Assembly: GCA_033765305.1 (NCBI GenBank)
Contig: JANRID010000062.1
Location: forward strand, 42,017 to 106,016
Origin: RDXT01 sp033765305
GTDB taxonomy: Bacteria > Bacteroidota > Bacteroidia > J057
Direction of reading: 5' to 3'
DNA: 64,000 nucleotides
How positions within the stretch are numbered: the first letter of the stretch is position 1; every line of letters starts with the position of its first letter. Under the pieces are notes generated by a model. The model worked only from the letters and a program-made list of their open reading frames with translations. It searched no databases and had not been told where the DNA came from. Below are positions 46,333 to 53,892 of the stretch, one piece after another. The position numbers and the translations under genes are program-made.

Positions 46333-46941
46333 TCAGGACTGTACCGCCGTGCCTGCGGCCCGTGCTGCGACGGCGCTGTGCAGGGTTTCGAGGCAGGTTT
46401 CGAGGTCGTGCTGGTCGGTGCGTAATTCGAGGTAGGGCTGCTCCGGCGCCTCGAAGGGCGCGTCGATGCCGGTGAAATCCTTGATCATGCCGGCGCGCGC
46501 CTTCTTGTACAAGCCTTTCACATCGCGGGCTTCGCAGACTTCGAGGGGCGCATTGACATACACCTCCAGGAAATCGGCTTCGCCGATGATGCTCCGGGCC
46601 AGATCGCGGATCTCGCGGGTCGGCGATACGAAGGAGCAGATGGTGAGGATGCCGCAGTCCAGAAACAGGCGGGCAGCTTCGGCTACGCGGCGGATGTTCT
46701 CCGTGCGGTCGGCTTCGGAGAAGCCGAGGTTGCTGCAGAGCCCGGTGCGGGTGTTGTCGCCGTCGAGCAGCTTGGTCACACGGCCTTCGGCATGCAGCCG
46801 GCGTTCGAGCGCCTGCGCCAGGGTACTTTTGCCGGAGCCGGACAAGCCGGTCATCCAGATGACTGCGGCGCGCTGTCCGAGCAGGGTTTCCTTGTCTTCG
46901 CGGGCAAGGATTTTGTCGAAAATGGGGAAAATGTTGTCCAC
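46333..46941 (-). CDS. cysC: Adenylylsulfate kinase CysC
   Basis: A 202-residue kinase forming PAPS from APS. The P-loop is GLSGSGKST, followed by LLDGDNTRTGLCSNLGFSEA and the lid KKARAGMIKDFTGIDAPFEA. I start it at GTG 46941 (VDNIFPIFDKILAREDKETL): family members usually begin at this point, and the only upstream start is a TTG at 46983 lying inside the promoter -7 element. First gene of the sulfate activation operon. Confidence 0.9.
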   Translation of the reverse strand: MDNIFPIFDKILAREDKETLLGQRAAVIWMTGLSGSGKSTLAQALERRLHAEGRVTKLLDGDNTRTGLCSNLGFSEADRTENIRRVAEAARLFLDCGILTICSFVSPTREIRDLARSIIGEADFLEVYVNAPLEVCEARDVKGLYKKARAGMIKDFTGIDAPFEAPEQPYLELRTDQHDLETCLETLHSAVAARAAGTAVQS

Positions 46942-46980
46942 TCGTCCGGTGTTGGTGCAATTCAGGAATAATCTGATGCG

Positions 46981-46988
46981 CAAACTTA
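46981..46988 (-). promoter_or_regulatory. -7 element of the cysC-cysD-cysN operon
   Basis: TAAGTTTG on the minus strand is an exact TAnnTTTG match; the predicted leader to the GTG at 46941 is about 33 nt. The upstream -33 position has no clear TTG. The stretch 46989-47030 is AT-rich for this genome. Confidence 0.4.
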
Positions 46989-47110
46989 TTCTCTGCGCAG
47001 AAATAATTCCGTTGAATTTTCATGCAAGGTAAACACGGCGGCCTCCCCTGCACGTTCCGGAGCGGCGAACCGGAAAAAATCAGCCCCGAACCGCCTCCTG
47101 GCCCCAGCCG

Positions 47111-49516
47111 TCAGGCATCAAGCTCCACAATGGTCCAGCCGGCGCCGCCCGCATCGGCCGGCGCATCGTAGGTGCGGCGCACCACGTGAATCCCCGACAG
47201 ATGGCGGCGGATCGTTTCGCGCAGTACGCCGCCGCCTTTGCCGTGCAGGATGCGCACAGGCGTGAGGCCCGCCATCCGCGCCTCGTCGATAAACTTGTCC
47301 ACCTCGGCCAGCGCCGCTTCGGCGCGCATGCCCATGACATCCAGCTCGAAGCGCGCCGTGCTCGACGGCAGGTCGCCGAGCACCGTCACCCCGCCCCGCT
47401 GGCGGGCAGCCTTGGGCGGGCGGATTTTGACAAGCTGATTGACCTTCACGGTCAGGCGCAGATCGCCCGACTCCAGGATGGCCCGCGTGCCCTGCACCTC
47501 GGCCAGCCGCCCGAAGGCTTCGCCCTGGCGCAGCTTCACCCAGTCGCCTGCCTGCACTGCTTCGCCCGGCAGCAGCACCAGGCCGTCCTGCTCTTCCTCC
47601 TGCACCGTTTCCGGCGGCGGCGCATCCAGCACCGGATCCGGCGGCGGCAGCGCTGCCTCCAGCGCCTTGCGCGCCTGGCGCGTGCGCGCCTGGTCGGCCT
47701 GCGACTCGCGGATTTCGCGGATCGTGCGCTCGATCTGCTGATTGGCCTGCCGGATCAGCGCCCGGGCTTCCTCCCGCGCCTCGCGGACGATGCCGTTCTT
47801 TTTCGCCGCCAGGTCCTGCTGCTGCTTGCGGTTCTGCTCCAGCAGCCGGTTGAGCTCCAGCTCTTTGCGCTGGTTGTCCGCCACCAGCCGCCCCATCTCC
47901 ACATGCTTGCGCTCCAGCTCCCGCAGCAGATGCTCCGATTCCAGCTCGTCGGCGCCTACTTTTTTGCGCGCCTTCTTCAGGATGGTCGGATGCACCCCCA
48001 CCCGCTGCGCCATTTCAAAGGCGTAGCTCCGGCCCGGCATGCCCTCGATGAAGCGGTACGTGGGCCGCAGCCCCTCCGTATCGAACTGCATGGCTGCATT
48101 CATCACCCCCGGCGTCACCTCGGCATAGTCCTTCAGGTTGCCGTAGTGCGTCGTGATGATGCCGTAGGCTTTCTGATGCACAAACCGCTCCAGAAACGCC
48201 TCGGCAATGGCTCCGCCCTGCTTGGGATCGGTGCCGCTGCCGAATTCGTCGATGAGGAACAGCGAACGGCTGTCCATGTGGTCGCCCATCTGCCGCCACT
48301 GGTACAGGCGGGAGGTATAGGTGCTCAGATCGCTCTCCACCGACTGCTCGTCGCCGATGTCCAGAAACAGCGAGCCGAAGAGCGGGAATACCGAGGTCTC
48401 GTCCGCCGGCACCAGCAGGCCGCACTGCAGCATCAGCTGGAGCAGGCCTACGGTCTTGAGCGACACGGACTTGCCGCCGGCGTTGGGGCCGGAGATCACC
48501 ACGATGCGGCGCTGGGGGTCGAGGTGCATTTCGAGGGGAATGACCTCGAAGGGCTGCTCCTGCGCCCGGAAGATCAGGAGCGGGTAGCGGGCATGCCGGA
48601 TCCGGAGCTGCTTGCCTTCCGGCTCCACGACCGGCAGGCGGGCGTCCATCTCGTTGGCCAGCCGGGCCTTGGCGCGGGTGAAATCCAGCTCGGCCATGCG
48701 CTCGCGGTACTGCTCCAGCGCCTCGCGGTGGGGGCGGATAAAGGCCGTAACCTCCTGGAGAATGCGGATAATTTCGTTCTGCTCGCGGATCTGCAGCTCG
48801 CGGAGCTGGTTGTTGAGCGGCAGCACCTCGGCGGGCTCCACGTACACCGTGCCGCCGGACTGGGAAATATCGTGAATAAAGCCCGGCACGCGGCCTTTGG
48901 CATCGGCGCGGACGGGGATCACGAGCCGGTCGTTGCGGAGGGTAACCTCGCGCTCGATGCTCCAGTTCTGCTCGTTGGCTTTTCGGAGAATGCGGTAGAG
49001 GGTGGTGCGGAGCTCGGTGCTGGCGGAGCCGATCTGGCGGCGGATGGAGGCCAGCTCGGGCGAGGCGTCGTCGCGGAGGTTGCCGTGCGGGTCGAGGATG
49101 CGCTCGATGCGGGGGATGAGGTCCTGGCTCAGCATGCCGGCCTGCACGAGGGCGTAGAGGTGCGGATAGCGCGCCTCGCGGCTGTTCATATACTGCCGGA
49201 CGGCTTTGACGCCGCGCAGCCAGCCCAGGAGCTGGTTCAATTCCTGGAGAGAGAGCCAGTTGCCCTCGGCCTGGAGCTTGCGCATGAGGCGGCTCACGGA
49301 GGCAAAGGCCTCCAGCGGCATCGGATCGTCGTAGGTGAGAAGCTGGGCAAACTCATGGGTCTTGCGGAGGCGGTCCATGGCCTCCTGCGCATCGGAAACC
49401 GGAGCGAGCTGGTCGCACAGCTCCCGCGCTTCTTCGGAAAGGGTCCGCTCCCGGAGCCGCTGCAGGACGGTATCAAACCCCAGCTTCTGGTAGGTATGGC
49501 TGTTGTAACACTTCAC
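47111..49516 (-). CDS. mutS2: MutS2 endonuclease / ribosome-collision factor
   Basis: An 801-residue MutS-like ATPase. Core clamp helices lead to Walker A SGPNAGGKSVSLKT (343-350), Walker B SLFLIDEFGSGTDP and the signature THYGNLKDYAEVTPGV. A long charged coiled coil (about 520-620) follows, then a KOW-like segment (QAGDWVKLRQGEAFGRLAEV) and a C-terminal Smr domain (ELDVMGMRAEAALAEVDKFI, RILHGKGGGVLRETIRRHLS). MutS2 suppresses recombination and in Bacillus splits collided ribosomes. The start is a GTG, one base after the stop of the DUF4296 gene. Confidence 0.93.
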   Translation of the reverse strand: MKCYNSHTYQKLGFDTVLQRLRERTLSEEARELCDQLAPVSDAQEAMDRLRKTHEFAQLLTYDDPMPLEAFASVSRLMRKLQAEGNWLSLQELNQLLGWLRGVKAVRQYMNSREARYPHLYALVQAGMLSQDLIPRIERILDPHGNLRDDASPELASIRRQIGSASTELRTTLYRILRKANEQNWSIEREVTLRNDRLVIPVRADAKGRVPGFIHDISQSGGTVYVEPAEVLPLNNQLRELQIREQNEIIRILQEVTAFIRPHREALEQYRERMAELDFTRAKARLANEMDARLPVVEPEGKQLRIRHARYPLLIFRAQEQPFEVIPLEMHLDPQRRIVVISGPNAGGKSVSLKTVGLLQLMLQCGLLVPADETSVFPLFGSLFLDIGDEQSVESDLSTYTSRLYQWRQMGDHMDSRSLFLIDEFGSGTDPKQGGAIAEAFLERFVHQKAYGIITTHYGNLKDYAEVTPGVMNAAMQFDTEGLRPTYRFIEGMPGRSYAFEMAQRVGVHPTILKKARKKVGADELESEHLLRELERKHVEMGRLVADNQRKELELNRLLEQNRKQQQDLAAKKNGIVREAREEARALIRQANQQIERTIREIRESQADQARTRQARKALEAALPPPDPVLDAPPPETVQEEEQDGLVLLPGEAVQAGDWVKLRQGEAFGRLAEVQGTRAILESGDLRLTVKVNQLVKIRPPKAARQRGGVTVLGDLPSSTARFELDVMGMRAEAALAEVDKFIDEARMAGLTPVRILHGKGGGVLRETIRRHLSGIHVVRRTYDAPADAGGAGWTIVELDA

Positions 49517-49517
49517 C

Positions 49518-49967
49518 TCAGCGCGGATTGAGCTTGCCGGCGCCCGGAGGCTCCGGCGTACGGGTCACCGGCGGCTCCGCCGGCGGGCGGTTGGGCTGGC
49601 GGAACTGCTCTTCCTGCAGGCGCTTGTCCAGGGCAGCGATAACCTGTTCGTAGATGCGGTTCATTTCTTCGGGACGGCGCACGTAATACTGATAGCTGAG
49701 CAGAAAGGTTTCCCGGTCCAGGCCGCGCTGCTCCAGAATCTCGCCGGTGTAGCTGTCGCGGAGGGCATCGCGCTGGTTCATGGTGCCGCCGGCGACTTCC
49801 ACCACCGCATCGGCCAGATGCAGGTCGATCAGCACCTCCCGCATCGTATCCTCGCTCAGCGGGGTATAGCTGGGCTGCCGGGCGCAGCCAGCCAGCAGCA
49901 TGCCTGCCGCAGCAGCCAGCGGCAGCAGAGATTGCCGGATCAGCTTTTCAAACCAGATGGGGTTCAT
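49518..49967 (-). CDS. DUF4296-type lipoprotein
   Basis: A 149-residue lipoprotein: signal QSLLPLAAAAGMLLAGC with lipobox LAGC, then PLSEDTMREVLIDLHLADAV and a helical body ending in a Pro/Arg-rich tail (PPAEPPVTRTPEPPGAGKLN). The 'Mxxvl.DlhLadA' motif marks DUF4296, restricted to Bacteroidota, function unknown. ATG 49967 starts the signal peptide. It is transcribed just ahead of mutS2 from a promoter with a perfect -7 element. Confidence 0.8.
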   Translation of the reverse strand: MNPIWFEKLIRQSLLPLAAAAGMLLAGCARQPSYTPLSEDTMREVLIDLHLADAVVEVAGGTMNQRDALRDSYTGEILEQRGLDRETFLLSYQYYVRRPEEMNRIYEQVIAALDKRLQEEQFRQPNRPPAEPPVTRTPEPPGAGKLNPR

Positions 49968-49986
49968 GTGCGTTGTTACCGTTCTG

Positions 49987-49994
49987 CAAAGATA
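49987..49994 (-). promoter_or_regulatory. -7 element of the DUF4296-mutS2 transcript
   Basis: TATCTTTG on the minus strand, exact TAnnTTTG, about 13 nt leader to the ATG at 49967. No spaced TTG found. Confidence 0.4.
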
Positions 49995-50015
49995 CGGGAA
50001 AACCCGGTACACCTG

Positions 50016-50047
50016 TTTGGGGAGGCATCCGCTTTTTCCTACTTTAG
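50016..50047 (+). promoter_or_regulatory. Promoter of the DHFR gene
   Basis: TTTG, 20 bases, then TACTTTAG (one mismatch to TAnnTTTG). The predicted start is within a few bases of the ATG at 50056, so the transcript may be almost leaderless. Confidence 0.4.
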
Positions 50048-50055
50048 CCGGAGTT

Positions 50056-50562
50056 ATGCAACAGGAGATCATCGCGATTTATGCTGTGTCCGAGAATGGC
50101 GTGATTGGCCGGGACAATGACCTGCCCTGGGATCTGCCCGACGATATGAAGCATTTCATGCGCCTGTCCAAGGGCAAGGCGGTGATCATGGGCCGCCGCT
50201 CCTTCGAGGCCCTGGGCAAGCCGCTGCCTCAGCGCCGAAACGTGGTCATCACCCGCGACGCCGCCTACCGGGCCGAAGGCATCGAAACCGCCCCCAGCCT
50301 GGAGGCTGCGATCGAACGCTGCGCCGGCGAGCCGGTGGTGGTCATCGCCGGCGGCGCCGGCGTGTACCGCGAAGCCATCGAAAAAGGCTATGTGACCCGG
50401 ATCTATGAAACGCTTGTGCATGCGGATGTAGAAGGCGAAACCCGTTTTGCGCTGCCCGACCCGGACCAGTGGGAGGTCGCGGAGGTCGATGCCCGCCAGG
50501 CCGATCACCGGCATGAGCATGCCTTCACCTTCCGCACCCTCGTCCGCAAGGCCGCAGGCTAG
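50056..50562 (+). CDS. folA: Dihydrofolate reductase
   Basis: A 168-residue NADPH-dependent enzyme regenerating tetrahydrofolate. IIAIYAVSENGVIGRDNDLP is followed by WDLPDDMKHFMRLSKGKAVI with the catalytic acidic residue in DLPDDM, then MGRRSFEALGKPLPQRRNVV and VVVIAGGAGVYREAIEKGYV. ATG 50056 is the family start. It diverges from the DUF4296 gene across 88 bp containing both promoters. Confidence 0.93.
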   Translation: MQQEIIAIYAVSENGVIGRDNDLPWDLPDDMKHFMRLSKGKAVIMGRRSFEALGKPLPQRRNVVITRDAAYRAEGIETAPSLEAAIERCAGEPVVVIAGGAGVYREAIEKGYVTRIYETLVHADVEGETRFALPDPDQWEVAEVDARQADHRHEHAFTFRTLVRKAAG

Positions 50563-50663
50563 CGGATTCCTGCGTCTTTCTCCGTATCTTGCACCCATCC
50601 CAAGGTGCCCGCAGCCCCTCGGCAGGTTGTATGCCGCACCAGTTTACCCTATATCTCCGCCCT

Positions 50664-51917
50664 ATGACCCGGACCGATCTCTCTGCCCGCATCAGCTCCC
50701 AGGAAGCCATTGCGCTCGAAGACCGCCACGGCGCGCACAACTACCATCCGCTGCCGGCCGTGCTGAGCCGCGGCGAAGGCATCTATGTCTGGAGCCCCGA
50801 GGGCAAGCGCTATTTCGACTTTCTTTCCGCCTACAGCGCCGTCAACCAGGGCCATTGCCACCCCCGCATCCTCGAAGCCCTGCAGCGCCAGGCTTCGCAG
50901 CTGACCCTGACTTCCAGGGCTTTCTACAACGATCAGCTCGGCCCTTACGAGGCGCATATCACACGTCTGTTCGGCTACGACAAGGTGCTGCCGATGAATA
51001 CCGGCGTCGAAGCGGGCGAGACGGCCGTCAAGCTGGCCCGCCGCTGGGCCTACCGGGTGAAAGGCGTCGCCGAAAACCAGGCCGTGATCCTTTTTGCCGG
51101 CGGCAATTTCTGGGGCCGCACCCTGGCGGCGATCTCGTCCTCCACGGATCCTTCCAGCTTCCGCGACTTTGGGCCATATATGCCTGGATTCCAGGTCATT
51201 CCATACAACGATCCCGCTGCGCTCGAAGCGGCGCTCCAGCAGCCCGGCGTCGCGGGGTTCATGTTCGAGCCCATTCAGGGCGAGGCGGGCGTGGTGGTGC
51301 CCGACGAGGGCTACCTGCGCCAGGTGCGCGCACTCTGCACCCGCTATCGGGCGCTCATGATCGCCGACGAGGTGCAGACCGGCCTCTGCCGCACAGGCCG
51401 GATGCTGGCCTGCGACCACGAGCAGGTGCGGCCCGACATCCTCGTGCTGGGCAAGGCGCTCTCCGGCGGCGTGCTGCCGGTGTCGGCGGTGCTGGCCGAT
51501 GACGAGGTCATGCTCACCATCGGGCCGGGCGAGCACGGCTCCACGTACGGCGGCAACCCGCTGGCCTGCGCAGTGGCTTCCGCCGCGCTCGATGTGCTGG
51601 TGGACGAAGATCTGGCCGGCAATGCCGAGGAAATGGGCGGGCTCTTCCGCGCGCGCATGCGCGCGCTTGCAGCCGCGCGGCCGGACCTGATCGCATCCGT
51701 ACGCGGGAAAGGTCTGCTCAATGCCCTGGTAATCAATGCCTCTCCTGAAAGCGGCACTGCCTGGGAACTCTGCCTGCGCCTGGCTGATGCCGGGCTGCTC
51801 GCCAAGCCCACCCACGGCAACATCATCCGCATGGCTCCGCCGCTGGTCATCAGCCGCGAGCAGATGGAAGCCGCCTGCACCCTCATCGAATCCGTCTGTC
51901 TGGAGTTTCATCCCTGA
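50664..51917 (+). CDS. rocD: Ornithine--oxo-acid aminotransferase
   Basis: A 417-residue class III aminotransferase moving the delta-amino group of ornithine to 2-oxoglutarate to give glutamate semialdehyde. HNYHPLPAVLSRGEGIYVWS opens the fold; MNTGVEAGETAVKLARRWAY is diagnostic for RocD rather than ArgD. The PLP lysine is in DILVLGKALSGGVLPVSAVL, preceded by LMIADEVQTGLCRTG. The product feeds PruA (30.8-32.5 kb). ATG 50664 is the family-like start. Confidence 0.92.
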   Translation: MTRTDLSARISSQEAIALEDRHGAHNYHPLPAVLSRGEGIYVWSPEGKRYFDFLSAYSAVNQGHCHPRILEALQRQASQLTLTSRAFYNDQLGPYEAHITRLFGYDKVLPMNTGVEAGETAVKLARRWAYRVKGVAENQAVILFAGGNFWGRTLAAISSSTDPSSFRDFGPYMPGFQVIPYNDPAALEAALQQPGVAGFMFEPIQGEAGVVVPDEGYLRQVRALCTRYRALMIADEVQTGLCRTGRMLACDHEQVRPDILVLGKALSGGVLPVSAVLADDEVMLTIGPGEHGSTYGGNPLACAVASAALDVLVDEDLAGNAEEMGGLFRARMRALAAARPDLIASVRGKGLLNALVINASPESGTAWELCLRLADAGLLAKPTHGNIIRMAPPLVISREQMEAACTLIESVCLEFHP

Positions 51918-51924
51918 TACCGAC

Positions 51925-52869
51925 ATGCGCTACCGGCTGTCACGCCAGTTCCTTGCCTGCTGCGGGCTGCTGCTCCTGACCTTGCCGTTCCTGCGGGCGC
52001 AGGAACCGCAGCGCCCGGTGCAGATCGTGGATCTGCACGGCAATGGCCTCCAGGTAGCGCCTGCGCGCAGCCTGGTCTGGGAAATCAGCGGCAATCAGCT
52101 GCCGCGGCCTTCCTATGTGTTTGCCATTCTGCATCAGGTGCCCGACGACTACTTTTTCCTTCCGGAAAATATCACTCCGCTGATCAATGCCTGCGACCGG
52201 CTGGTGATGGAGATCCACCCCGAAGAATTCGTCTCGGACGCGCTGTACCGGAGCAGTGTGCCGCTTGATTCCACCCTCGACCGCCTGCTGCCGCGCAAGG
52301 ACTACGAAGTGCTGAGCGCATTTGTCCGGGACAGCCTCTCGGCCCTGGCAGCCTACAAGCTGGAGCGCCGCTACGCCCCTGCCCTGATCGCCCGGCAGGT
52401 CATCTGCGACTATTGCCTGGGCTTCAAAGCCGGCCAGGAGCCTGTTTCATATGAATACTACCTCTATCAGGCGGTCCGCAAGCCCCTCAAGGTGCTCAGC
52501 ACCGGATGGACCCGGCATGCCTCGCTCGAATCGTACACCCTCCAGGAGCAGACTGAGCTGCTGATGCACACCTTCCGGCAGCGCCAGGCCCAATGCGAAA
52601 CCTACCATGCCATCCTGCGCGCCTACCGCGAGCAGGACCTGGACCGGATCTGGCTGCTGGCCAAGGATGCGCCCGATCTGGGGGACAACATGAACCGCTA
52701 CATTGATGCCCGCAACCGCGAATGGATCAAGCAGCTGATGTGGAATATGCAGTATGAAAGCCTCTTTATCGCCGTGCATGCCGTTCAGCTTCCGGGCGAA
52801 TACGGCCTGCTTCACCTGCTCCGCAAAGCTGGATTCGAGGTGCGTCCTGTTCCCCTCACCGTCCGGTAA
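51925..52869 (+). CDS. TraB/GumN-family protein, degenerate active-site motifs
   Basis: A 314-residue exported protein (signal ACCGLLLLTLPFLRAQ) related to the TraB/PrgY/GumN and Tiki metalloprotease fold. The core starts SLVWEISGNQLPRPSYVFAI and ends RKAGFEVRPVPL. The two GxxH metal motifs are altered: the first reads AILH and the second HAVQ (in IAVHAVQLPG). The neighbouring paralogue keeps both. It probably lacks the metal-dependent activity proposed for the family. Tandem duplicate of the next gene, 48 bp apart. Confidence 0.75.
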   Translation: MRYRLSRQFLACCGLLLLTLPFLRAQEPQRPVQIVDLHGNGLQVAPARSLVWEISGNQLPRPSYVFAILHQVPDDYFFLPENITPLINACDRLVMEIHPEEFVSDALYRSSVPLDSTLDRLLPRKDYEVLSAFVRDSLSALAAYKLERRYAPALIARQVICDYCLGFKAGQEPVSYEYYLYQAVRKPLKVLSTGWTRHASLESYTLQEQTELLMHTFRQRQAQCETYHAILRAYREQDLDRIWLLAKDAPDLGDNMNRYIDARNREWIKQLMWNMQYESLFIAVHAVQLPGEYGLLHLLRKAGFEVRPVPLTVR

Positions 52870-52917
52870 CTTGTGCTGCCCGCTGCCCGTATAGAATCCG
52901 CTACGAACCGTACGACC

Positions 52918-53808
52918 ATGCGAAACCGTCTGTATCACGCCTGCTGCTGGATCCTCTGCCTGCTCTCGTCGGCCGCTGCCCAGCCTGCGGCAGCCCCGGA
53001 GGAAGGCCGGTACTCCTCCCTGCTCTGGGAAATCAAGGGAAAAGGCGTCAAAGGCGTTTCATACCTCTACGGCACGATTCACGCCATTCCCGCAGACTCA
53101 TTCTTCGTGCTGCCGGGCCTGCAGGCCGCCGCCGCCCGTGCCGACCGGCTGGTGCTGGAAGTGCCGATGGACCTCAGCCTGCAGTCGGTGATCGCATCGG
53201 CGCAGGGGATGATGATGCCGGGCAATACCAGGCTGCGCGATCTGTACCCGCCCGACGTCTATGAAGAGGTCGATGCGTTTCTCAGCCGCGGCGGCAGCCC
53301 GCTTCCGGGCGCTGCATCGGAACGGATGAAGCCCATCCTGCTGGCCGAGCAGGCCTCGCGGGGCAGCTGCCTGGGCGCAGACCAGCAGTCCTACGAAATC
53401 TACCTGAACGAGCTGTTCCGCAAGCAGGAAAAGCCCGTTTCCGGGCTCGAAACCGTAGGCCAGCAGCTGGCATTTCTCGACGCCATTCCCCTGGACCGGC
53501 AGGCTGCGTATCTGCTCGAAAGCATCCGGGAAGGCGATGCCGGCTGCGCGGAGTACGGCCAGCTCGTCAGCCGCTACCGCCGGCAGGACCTCGACGCGCT
53601 GTCGGAGCTCTCCGAATCAGCGCCCGGCTTCTCGGACTATACCGAGATCCTGCTCTACAGCCGCAACCGGGCGTGGATTCCCAAGCTGCGGGACTGGATG
53701 CAGCGCGAGCGGCTGCTGATCGCCGTCGGGGCCGGCCACCTGCCGGGTCCTTCGGGAGTCATCGAACTCCTGCGGGAAGCAGGATATGAAGTCTCGGCGG
53801 TTCGGTGA
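52918..53808 (+). CDS. TraB/GumN-family protein (Tiki-like), motifs intact
   Basis: A 296-residue exported protein (signal RLYHACCWILCLLSSAAAQ). LLWEIKGKGVKGVSYLYGTI then HAIP gives the first GxxH (GTIH), RLVLEVPMD the conserved Glu, and IAVGAGHLPGPSGVIELLRE the second GxxH (GAGH). Animal Tiki proteins of this fold are metalloproteases; bacterial GumN/TraB members have no settled substrate. It follows a degenerate paralogue and precedes the histidine kinase gene. Confidence 0.8.
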   Translation: MRNRLYHACCWILCLLSSAAAQPAAAPEEGRYSSLLWEIKGKGVKGVSYLYGTIHAIPADSFFVLPGLQAAAARADRLVLEVPMDLSLQSVIASAQGMMMPGNTRLRDLYPPDVYEEVDAFLSRGGSPLPGAASERMKPILLAEQASRGSCLGADQQSYEIYLNELFRKQEKPVSGLETVGQQLAFLDAIPLDRQAAYLLESIREGDAGCAEYGQLVSRYRRQDLDALSELSESAPGFSDYTEILLYSRNRAWIPKLRDWMQRERLLIAVGAGHLPGPSGVIELLREAGYEVSAVR

Positions 53809-53815
53809 AAATGTG

Positions 53816-53823
53816 TATGTTTG
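53816..53823 (+). promoter_or_regulatory. -7 element upstream of the histidine kinase
   Basis: TATGTTTG, exact TAnnTTTG, 70 bp before the ATG at 53893 and 8 bp after the preceding stop. Confidence 0.3.
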
Positions 53824-53892
53824 ACTGACTGATTCCAGATTGCCGTACCCTTGTACATCCGCCCTTACACCTGGCGGAATGTTCAGCAGCAC

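Noticed and set aside
46942..46983. Upstream TTG start for cysC
   Set aside because: The TTG lies within the -7 promoter element, so it would not be transcribed; the GTG at 46941 matches the family start.
47186..49531. A 781-codon plus-strand frame opposite mutS2
   Set aside because: Shadow frame; the minus strand has all MutS2 motifs in order.
51640..51680. GCGC-rich palindromic stretch in rocD
   Set aside because: It is coding sequence for alternating Arg/Ala codons in an intact enzyme, not an element.
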